64,000 nt of DNA, taken from positions 124,001 to 188,000 of the forward strand of contig NZ_JACIIV010000001.1 in assembly GCF_014205635.1 (NCBI RefSeq). The letters run 5' to 3'. Origin of the DNA: Polymorphobacter multimanifer. GTDB taxonomy: Bacteria; Pseudomonadota; Alphaproteobacteria; Sphingomonadales; Sphingomonadaceae. The notes below the pieces were generated by a model that made no database searches, was not told where the DNA came from, and saw only the letters and a program-made list of their open reading frames with translations. Both the position numbers and the translations under genes were made by a program. Below are positions 58,468-64,000 of the stretch, one piece after another (the stretch's first letter is position 1; the number at the start of each line of letters is the position of its first letter).

Positions 58468-59669
58468 ACGACATCCAGACCATCATCCGCCTTGCCGCCC
58501 GCGGCGACGGCATCACCGCCGACGGCCGCTTCGTGGCGGGTGCCGCAGTCGGCGACGAGATCCATTTCGAGGATGGCAAGCCCGTCATCGTCCCCGGCCC
58601 CGGCCATGTCGTCCCCGTCTGCCGGCATGTTCCCGAGTGCGGCGGCTGCCAGCTCCAGCACATCACCGACCAGGCCTATTGCGCCTTTGTGCTCGATCGG
58701 CTGGTGCGCGTGCTGGGGCCGATGATGCCCGCCGACGTGGCGCCGGTCGCCCTCTCGCCGCCCCGATCGCGGCGGCGCATCGCCATCCGCGCGGTGCGGC
58801 GCGGCGGCCAGTTGCTGCTCGGCTTCAACAGCGAATCGAGCCACCGCATCATCGATCTCCAGCAATGCGAGGTGATGCTGCCCGAGCTTTTCGCGCTGGT
58901 GGCACCGCTACGCGCGCTGCTGCACGAGACCCTCGCCGAAGGGCAGGGGGCGGGTCTCACCCTCACCGCGTCCGACACCGGCATCGACCTGCTCGTCGCC
59001 AACATCCACGCCGAGAGCCTCGACGAGATCCAGCGGCTCACCGACTTCGCCAGGGCTCATGGGCTGGCACGGCTCTCGGTCGAGGGCGCGCAGGGGGTGG
59101 AGACGGTCTATGAGGCGCAGACCCCGCAGCTGATGATGGGCGGCGTCCGCGTCAGCCTGCCCCCCGCCCCCTTCCTTCAGGCCACGGTGGAGGGCGAGGC
59201 CGCCCTTGTCGCCGCGGTCACCGCCGCCACCGCCGGCGCGCGCGTCGTCGCCGACCTGTTCTGCGGCCTCGGCACCTTCGCGCTGCCGCTCAGCCGTGCC
59301 GCCCGCGTGATGGCCGTCGATGCCGCCGGCCCGGCCGTGGCATCGCTGGCAGGGGCCGCCCGCGCCGCCGGCCGCCCGCTCGACACGGTGCACCGGGACC
59401 TGTTCCGCCGCCCGCTCACGCCCGACGAACTGAAGCCGTTCGATGCCGTGGTCTTCGATCCACCCCGCGCCGGCGCCGAGGCCCAGGTGAAGATGCTCGC
59501 AACCTCCGCCGTGCCGCGGATCATCGGTGTCTCGTGCAACCCCAGCACCTTCGGCCGCGATGCAAGGCGCCTCGCCGATGCCGGCTGGGCCATCGAAAAG
59601 CTCTGGCCGGTGGCGCAGTTCCGCTGGTCGAGCCATGTCGAGCTGGTGGCGCTGTTCACGCGGCGCTAG
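58464..59669 (+). CDS. rlmD: 23S rRNA (uracil1939-C5)-methyltransferase RlmD (RumA)
   Basis: 401 residues from GTG. Fe-S cysteines C-x5-C-x2-C at Cys53, 59, 62 (VCRHVPECGGCQLQH), with Cys at IDLQQCEVML as the fourth, SAM motif VVADLFCGLGTFALPLSR and catalytic Cys in GVSCNPSTFGRDARRL. Methylates U1939. Fused TRAM domain at N-terminus is only partly clear. GTGA overlap with nnr. Confidence 0.92.
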   Translation: MNDIQTIIRLAARGDGITADGRFVAGAAVGDEIHFEDGKPVIVPGPGHVVPVCRHVPECGGCQLQHITDQAYCAFVLDRLVRVLGPMMPADVAPVALSPPRSRRRIAIRAVRRGGQLLLGFNSESSHRIIDLQQCEVMLPELFALVAPLRALLHETLAEGQGAGLTLTASDTGIDLLVANIHAESLDEIQRLTDFARAHGLARLSVEGAQGVETVYEAQTPQLMMGGVRVSLPPAPFLQATVEGEAALVAAVTAATAGARVVADLFCGLGTFALPLSRAARVMAVDAAGPAVASLAGAARAAGRPLDTVHRDLFRRPLTPDELKPFDAVVFDPPRAGAEAQVKMLATSAVPRIIGVSCNPSTFGRDARRLADAGWAIEKLWPVAQFRWSSHVELVALFTRR

Positions 59670-59791
59670 CCGTTCCCGCTAACCGTTCATTCTCCGGAAA
59701 GCTGCCGGCGGGCATTTGCCACGACAATCTGGGGGGCGACATGGCAGTGCTGCTGTGCCATGGAGCCGCAACGATCGAACCAAAAGGCCCG

Positions 59792-60409
59792 ATGATGCTC
59801 AAGCGTTTCCTCCTGTCTGCCGCTGCCATCACCCTCGCCGCGTCGCCGGCCGTCGCCCAGCGACTGCCCGCCACGTCGATGCTCATCGCCGATGTCGATG
59901 GCGTTGTGGCGCAGAGCGTCGCCGGCCGTGGGGCCGCCACGGCGCTCGAAGCCCGCGTCGCCACGCTGCGCACCCGCGCCGATGCCCTCACCACCCAGCT
60001 GCAGGCCGAGGCCAACGCCATCCGCGCCGGCCAGCAGGGCGGCACACTCAAGGACAAGCCGCTCGAAGATCGCATCGTCGCCTTCGAAGCCCGGCAAAAG
60101 GCCGCCACCGAGGAGATCCAGCGCGCCGAGGCCGATATCCAGCGCGCCCAGAGCTATGTCAGCCAGCAGCTCGGCGCCGCCATGCGCCCGCTCATCGCGC
60201 AGCTGATGCAGGAAAAGGGTGCGAGCATGATCGTCCCCGCCAGCGCCGTGCTCCAGCACTCCGCGGGCCTCGACGTGACGCCTGACCTGCTTGCCAAGCT
60301 CAACGCCGCCCTGCCGAGCGTCTCCACCACCCCGCCGCCGCCCACAGCAGCCGCGCCGGCCGCCGCCCCAGCCCCAGCTCCGGCCCCAGCTCCGGCCGCC
60401 CCGCGCTAA
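59792..60409 (+). CDS. OmpH/Skp-like periplasmic chaperone
   Basis: 205 residues from the first of two ATGs (59792). Signal peptide 1-22 (KRFLLSAAAITLAASPAVAQ), coiled-coil helical body (residues about 55-150: LEARVATLRTRADALTTQLQAE, EDRIVAFEARQKAATEEIQRAEADIQR). C-terminal tail is Ala/Pro-rich (APAAAPAPAPAPAPAAP). Skp proteins hold unfolded outer-membrane proteins; consistent with surA and lptD at the other end of the window. Not next to bamA here. Confidence 0.8.
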   Translation: MMLKRFLLSAAAITLAASPAVAQRLPATSMLIADVDGVVAQSVAGRGAATALEARVATLRTRADALTTQLQAEANAIRAGQQGGTLKDKPLEDRIVAFEARQKAATEEIQRAEADIQRAQSYVSQQLGAAMRPLIAQLMQEKGASMIVPASAVLQHSAGLDVTPDLLAKLNAALPSVSTTPPPPTAAAPAAAPAPAPAPAPAAPR

Positions 60410-60843
60410 AAGGCGGCGAGCAGCCCGAGCACCGTCATTCCACCAAGGCACAGGCTCGCCAGCGCAAACAGCGCAAAGCGCACGACCACCCGGTTGACGA
60501 GAATCTGCACCAGGCTGTGCGCGACCCGCAGCGCAACATAGCCCCACGCCAGCAGCAGCGCGACGCCATCCCCGGCCCCCAGCAGCGCCAGCGCAATGCC
60601 GACGGCGTAAAAGACCGTCGGCTGCTCGAGCAGATGGTTGTAATTGTCCGCCACCCATGAAGCGCGCTCCTCGCCCTTCGCGACCAGCTGGTCACGCAGC
60701 CCCCGCCCCGTCGAGCCCACCAGCCTGGTGCCATCAATCCCCGCGCGCGCCATCGCCGGCAGCCGCGTGGCATACATCCACACCCACACCAGCATCGTCC
60801 AGCCGGCGAGCGCCAGCACTGGCCCCAGAATCGGACTGTCCAT
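60406..60843 (-). CDS. MAPEG-family membrane protein
   Basis: 145 residues from ATG at 60843. Four hydrophobic segments (VLALAGWTMLVWVWMYATRLP, FYAVGIALALLGAGDGVALLLAW and others) and ERASWVADNYNHLLEQPTVFYAV, the usual MAPEG pattern. Eicosanoid/glutathione enzymes in eukaryotes; bacterial roles are poorly known. Just 1 bp upstream of the ATG a terminator hairpin and T run lie; see the finding. Its stop overlaps the OmpH gene by 4 bp. Confidence 0.88.
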   Translation of the reverse strand: MDSPILGPVLALAGWTMLVWVWMYATRLPAMARAGIDGTRLVGSTGRGLRDQLVAKGEERASWVADNYNHLLEQPTVFYAVGIALALLGAGDGVALLLAWGYVALRVAHSLVQILVNRVVVRFALFALASLCLGGMTVLGLLAAF

Positions 60844-60844
60844 G

Positions 60845-60876
60845 AAAAAACCCCCTGCAGCTTGCGCCGCAGAGGG
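60845..60876 (-). terminator. Terminator hairpin of the DHS-like gene, overlapping the MAPEG ribosome-binding site
   Basis: Minus strand: CCCTCTGCGGC (60876-60866), GCAA loop, GCTGCAGGGGG (60861-60851) then TTTTTT (60850-60845). Eleven pairs counting G-T. The GGGGG of the 3' arm is spaced 7 bases from the MAPEG ATG. Confidence 0.8.
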
Positions 60877-60937
60877 TTCGTTTGATTTCAGCGGCGAGTC
60901 AATCAGCCGAACCCCGGGGGCGCAGCCGAACCTCGTG

Positions 60938-62008
60938 TCAGCCGAACATCGTCCCGAAGGCGCGCTTGGCACGCTCCTTCCAATGGCCGCGATGATAGGC
61001 GTCCGAAGCCAGCAGCGGCATCACCGATCCGGCCTCGGCAAACACCATCTGCTCATGCGTCGTCTGCACCTTGCCCCACGACGCCGCCTCCTGCAGCGTC
61101 GAGGACGAGCAGGCGCCGTCGCGCACATCGGCCACGGTGATCTGCAAGGCATATTTGTGCATCGCCACATCGTCATGGCCCAGGATCTCGGCGCAAACCA
61201 CCGTATCCTGGATGAAGTTCTTCGGCACGCCGCCGCCGATCATCAGCAGCCCGGTGGTGCCGGCCTTCACCTTGATGTCGGTCAGCTCGCGGAAGTCGGC
61301 AATGGCATCGAGCACCATGTACGGCTTGCCCTCCTTGGCACGGTCGACCTGGTGCTTCACCAGCCCGAAGCCCGCCGAACTGTCCACGAACGCCGGGCAG
61401 AAGATCGGCACATCATGCTCATAGGCGAGCTTGACGAGGCTGTTCTCCTTCTTGCCATGCTCGACCAGATACTTGCCCATCTCGCGGATGAAGGCGCGGC
61501 TCGAATAGGGCTTGGCCTCGAGCGTATTGGCGATCTCGTAGATGGTGTGGTCGCAGTCCTGCAGCTGCTGCTCGTCGATATAGGTGTCGTAGATCCGGTC
61601 GATATAGAGCGACCGCAGCTCGTTATCGTCGGGAATCTCGAGGGCCTGATAGTGCTTGTGGCCAAGGCCTTCGAAGAAATCCATGTCGACGATCGAGGCG
61701 CCGGTGGCGACGATCCCGTCGATCATGTTGTTGCGCAGCAGCTCGGCATAAAGGTCCATGCAGCCGCCCGCCGACGTGCTGCCGGCGATGACGAGGAAGA
61801 TCGAGCAATCCTTGTCGGCAAGCATCATGTTGTAGATGCTCGTTGCCCGCGCCAGGTCGCGCGAGGTGAAGCTCATATGCGCCATCTGGTCGATGATCGG
61901 CCGCGCATCGAAGCTCTTGATGTCGATGTGCTTCACTTCATGCGCAAGCAGCTCGGCCTTGCGGGTGTCGTTGATCTGGGACGGGTCGGTGACGACGGTA
62001 TTGGCCAT
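60938..62008 (-). CDS. Deoxyhypusine synthase-like protein (polyamine aminobutyl/aminopropyl transferase)
   Basis: 356 residues from ATG at 62008 (GGGAG before it). Whole length resembles deoxyhypusine synthase: FLVIAGSTSAGGCMDLYAELL, GGGVPKNFIQDTVV (NAD loop), and the catalytic Lys313 in LQEAASWGKVQTTH, aligned with the lysine of the eukaryotic EAVSWGK motif. Bacteria lack eIF5A, so the substrate is presumably a free amine such as putrescine or agmatine rather than a protein (inference; the known homospermidine synthase is a different family). Its neighbour upstream is a decarboxylase that makes the likely amine. A terminator follows at 60845-60876. Confidence 0.85.
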   Translation of the reverse strand: MANTVVTDPSQINDTRKAELLAHEVKHIDIKSFDARPIIDQMAHMSFTSRDLARATSIYNMMLADKDCSIFLVIAGSTSAGGCMDLYAELLRNNMIDGIVATGASIVDMDFFEGLGHKHYQALEIPDDNELRSLYIDRIYDTYIDEQQLQDCDHTIYEIANTLEAKPYSSRAFIREMGKYLVEHGKKENSLVKLAYEHDVPIFCPAFVDSSAGFGLVKHQVDRAKEGKPYMVLDAIADFRELTDIKVKAGTTGLLMIGGGVPKNFIQDTVVCAEILGHDDVAMHKYALQITVADVRDGACSSSTLQEAASWGKVQTTHEQMVFAEAGSVMPLLASDAYHRGHWKERAKRAFGTMFG

Positions 62009-62140
62009 GATAAGGCTCCCTTTTGGTCAAATGGCCCGGCGGGAAGGCCCGCCGCCCGTGGCCGGGGGAGTCCGGCGCCGAACGGGCATGGCGGCCGCCG
62101 GCAGGGCAAGCCCCGCCGGCAACCGCCGAAGTCGATGTTC
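62009..62140 (-). other. GC-rich spacer between decarboxylase and DHS-like gene
   Basis: A 132-bp gap with stems 62038-62043/62048-62053 and 62097-62107/62110-62120 (the latter needing one G-T pair and a minimal loop). No T run follows, so they are not clear terminators; they may reduce expression of the downstream gene. Confidence 0.5.
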
Positions 62141-63334
62141 CTACTTCAACTTGCGAAGTGGAATAACGTTCTCGGAAGACTCTTGCGTGACACCATAGAC
62201 CGAATCCATCGGTTCGTCGGTGGCGATCACCGTGTCGCCGGCGGTGAAGCCATTGAAGCCGGTGCGCATCGCACAGCCATAGGCGCCGAGCATGCCGATC
62301 TCGATCATGTCGCCCGCCTGCACATCGGCGGGCAACGCGAACGGTCCGCGCATGAAGTCCATGTCGTCGCAGGTCGGACCCCAGAAGCTGAACTCCATGG
62401 TCCGGGCATGGCTCGTCTCTTCACGGACCAGCTCGACCGGAAAGCGCCAGCCGACATGCGCCGCATCGAACAACGCGCCATAGGCACCGTCGTTGATGTA
62501 GAGCACATCGCCCTTGCGCGCTTCCACACGCACCAACAGGCTCGCATATTCCGCCGAAAGCGCCCGGCCTGGCTCGCACCAGAGCTCGGCCGAATAGCTG
62601 ATCGGCAGCGCCTCATAGGCACGGTGGATCACCTCGAAATAGCTCTCGAGCGCGCCCGGCTCCATGCCCGGATAGATCGACGGAAAACCGCCACCGACAT
62701 CGACGATATCCACGGTCACGCCCGCGGCCACAATCGCCGCGCGCACCTGGCCGAGCGCATCGCCATAGGCCTGCGGGCTCATCGCCTGGCTGCCGACATG
62801 GAAGCAGATGCCGAGCGCATCGGCCACCTGGCGGGTCGCCATCAAGAGGGGCCCGGCCTCATCGGCAGCGATGCCGAACTTGGAGGCAAGGCTGAGCTTG
62901 GAATGCGCCGAAGACACCCGCAGCCGCACGCACAGCGTGAGATCGGTGGCACCATCGGTGGCGGCCACGATCTTCGCCAGCTCGTCGAGGGAATCGAGGC
63001 TGAACGTGCGCACGCCATGCACGGCATAGGCTTCGCGAATGGCTTCCTCACCCTTGATCGGATGCATGAAGCAGAGCGTGGCGTGTGGCAAAAGCCCACG
63101 AACAAGCCGCACCTCGGCAATCGAGGCGACGTCGAAGTGCGTGATGCCGCTGTCCCAAAGGGTGCGGATCAGATCGGGCGAGGGGTTTGCCTTCACGGCA
63201 TACATCGACGTTCCCGGAAACTTCTCGACGAAGAATCGGGCAGCGCGACGCGCGGCGTGGGGACGAACGAGGGTGACTGGCTGCGTGGGTCGCAGGGCAG
63301 TCGCTACCCCCAACGAGTTATGGTGCTTGTGCAA
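62141..63334 (-). CDS. Type III PLP-dependent decarboxylase (ornithine/lysine decarboxylase family)
   Basis: 397 residues with a TTG start at 63334, chosen because GGAGGT lies 8 bases before it and the N-terminus then fits the family; no ATG/GTG near. PLP-binding lysine Lys48 (GTSMYAVKANPSPD), VDVGGGFPSIYP, and catalytic Cys322 in FWGPTCDDMDFMRGPF, the ODC-type GPTCD motif. Makes putrescine from ornithine or cadaverine from lysine; specificity is not clear. It heads the minus-strand set with the DHS-like gene, 132 bp downstream. Confidence 0.9.
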   Translation of the reverse strand: MHKHHNSLGVATALRPTQPVTLVRPHAARRAARFFVEKFPGTSMYAVKANPSPDLIRTLWDSGITHFDVASIAEVRLVRGLLPHATLCFMHPIKGEEAIREAYAVHGVRTFSLDSLDELAKIVAATDGATDLTLCVRLRVSSAHSKLSLASKFGIAADEAGPLLMATRQVADALGICFHVGSQAMSPQAYGDALGQVRAAIVAAGVTVDIVDVGGGFPSIYPGMEPGALESYFEVIHRAYEALPISYSAELWCEPGRALSAEYASLLVRVEARKGDVLYINDGAYGALFDAAHVGWRFPVELVREETSHARTMEFSFWGPTCDDMDFMRGPFALPADVQAGDMIEIGMLGAYGCAMRTGFNGFTAGDTVIATDEPMDSVYGVTQESSENVIPLRKLK

Positions 63335-63514
63335 TTCAAGGGACCTCCGGGGTGAGCAAAGTTGCCGGAGAAGGCCGGCACCAAAGCTGCCTTGCGGTGG
63401 AAGTCCCATGGGGCAGCGAGCGGCGCGTATGGGGTCATGGACCGGCCATGTAAAGCAGTTTTTTATTACACTCTCCACTTGCAGTTTTCGGGTGGAGCCC
63501 CAAAGGCTTGCGCC

Positions 63515-64000
63515 ATGGTTCCGCACCCGCTTTCCACACCGCTCACACACACCGAAGTGGTGGAAGCGGCAGCACGTCTTCTCGGCACGGCGGTGCGCAC
63601 GCCATTGCTGCGCTGCGATGCGCTCGATGCGGCCACCGGCGGCCGCGTCTTCCTCAAGCCGGAATGTCTTCAACGCACCGGGTCGTTCAAATTCCGTGGC
63701 GCCTATAATAGGCTCTCGAGCTTGAGCCAGGCTGAACGGGACGGTGGCGTCGTCGCCTATTCCTCGGGCAACCATGCCCAGGGCGTCGCTGCGGCCGCCC
63801 GGCTGCTCGGCCTGCGCGCCGCCATCATCATGCCGTCCGACGCCCCGTCGCTCAAGGTCGAGCGCACCCGCGCCGATGGCGCCGAAATCATCTTCTACGA
63901 CCGGTTGACCGAAAGCCGCGAGGCACTCGCCGCCACGCTGGCTGAGACACGCGGCGCCACCATCATCCCGCCTTTCGACGATCGCCATGTCGCGGCAGGG
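63515..64000 (+). CDS. Threonine ammonia-lyase-like PLP enzyme (N-terminal part, cut by window edge)
   Basis: 162 codons from ATG at 63515 to the edge. The PLP lysine motif GSFKFRGAYNRL and YSSGNHAQGVAAAARLLGL, IMPSDAPSLKVERTRADGAEII identify a fold-II PLP enzyme of the threonine/serine dehydratase group (serine racemase-like is possible). Divergent from the decarboxylase gene. Confidence 0.88.
   Translation, partial: MVPHPLSTPLTHTEVVEAAARLLGTAVRTPLLRCDALDAATGGRVFLKPECLQRTGSFKFRGAYNRLSSLSQAERDGGVVAYSSGNHAQGVAAAARLLGLRAAIIMPSDAPSLKVERTRADGAEIIFYDRLTESREALAATLAETRGATIIPPFDDRHVAAG

Noticed and set aside
59670-59700. SOS box GTTC...GTTC before the OmpH-like gene
   Set aside because: The spacing is 9, not 7, bases.
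1-64000. Horizontal transfer island or prophage
   Set aside because: No tRNA, integrase, transposase or drop in GC seen; gene order is core-like throughout.
1-64000. tRNA or rRNA genes
   Set aside because: No cloverleaf with TTC-type arm was noticed in the short spacers; a dedicated scan would be needed to exclude them fully.

Overview
This 64-kb window looks like a core-genome stretch of a GC-rich alphaproteobacterium of the order Sphingomonadales. The grounds are gene content and order (lptD-surA-pdxA-rsmA, purM-purN, a DUF2066-like gene followed by perM-like, hdaA, ppk and ppx, and ETF-QO), a PEP-CTERM protein whose tail has the sphingomonad form (PEPASWAMMIIGSGLIGGAMR), CckA and HdaA, and a GTTC-N7-GTTC SOS box in front of recA. 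No rRNA, tRNA, CRISPR array, prophage or insertion sequence was seen. Codon use and GC look even throughout, so there is no obvious island.

Layout. 1-0.7 kb: tail of an rsmB-like gene and a secreted TPR protein. 0.7-6.4 kb (minus): outer-membrane biogenesis operon lptD-surA-pdxA-rsmA; lptD carries four 30-bp tandem repeats. 6.5-9.0 kb: pepA-holC-ndk with a terminator. 9-11 kb (minus): purM and a purN fused to a YjbR/MmcQ domain. 11.1-18.0 kb: DUF2066-like gene, perM-like permease, hdaA, then ppk1-ppx behind a candidate Pho box. 18.1-19.9 kb (minus): PEP-CTERM protein and RNase D. 20.0-22.6 kb: aspS coupled to ppk2. 22.6-24.6 kb (minus): lytic transglycosylase. 24.7-35.2 kb: dapA, smpB, a molybdopterin oxidoreductase, cckA, recA, a flavoprotein reductase, two methyltransferases and alaS. 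35.2-39.9 kb: a cation/proton antiporter, a 2OG oxygenase, icd and a LOG-family protein. 40.0-41.8 kb: psd-pssA. 41.8-44.8 kb: a small membrane-protein ORF with a LexA-type promoter, an acyl-CoA ligase and a patatin lipoprotein. 44.9-48.0 kb (minus): moaB, a second transglycosylase and a degenerate uracil-DNA-glycosylase relative. 48.1-60.4 kb: ETF-QO, a large TPR protein, ispE, a small secreted protein, an enoyl-CoA hydratase-like gene, an N-formylglutamate amidohydrolase-like gene, ilvD, nnr, rlmD and an OmpH/Skp-like gene, with a VOC protein and a lipoprotein on the other strand. 60.4-63.3 kb (minus): a polyamine-type pair (ornithine/lysine decarboxylase-like plus deoxyhypusine-synthase-like) and a MAPEG protein. 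The right edge cuts a threonine ammonia-lyase-like gene.

How the genes work together. Several sets are functionally joined: outer-membrane assembly (lptD with its chaperone surA, plus a Skp-like protein elsewhere), polyphosphate metabolism (ppk1 and ppx in one operon, ppk2 4 kb away), phosphatidylethanolamine synthesis (psd-pssA), and DNA-damage response (recA and, by inference, a 59-residue membrane protein under a similar LexA box). The most interesting new observations are the LexA-box promoter in front of the unannotated small membrane ORF at 41.8-42.0 kb, the Pho box before ppk1, the deoxyhypusine-synthase-like gene in a bacterium, whose terminator hairpin also contains the ribosome-binding site of the next gene, the PurN-YjbR fusion, and a CckA with no visible membrane segment.
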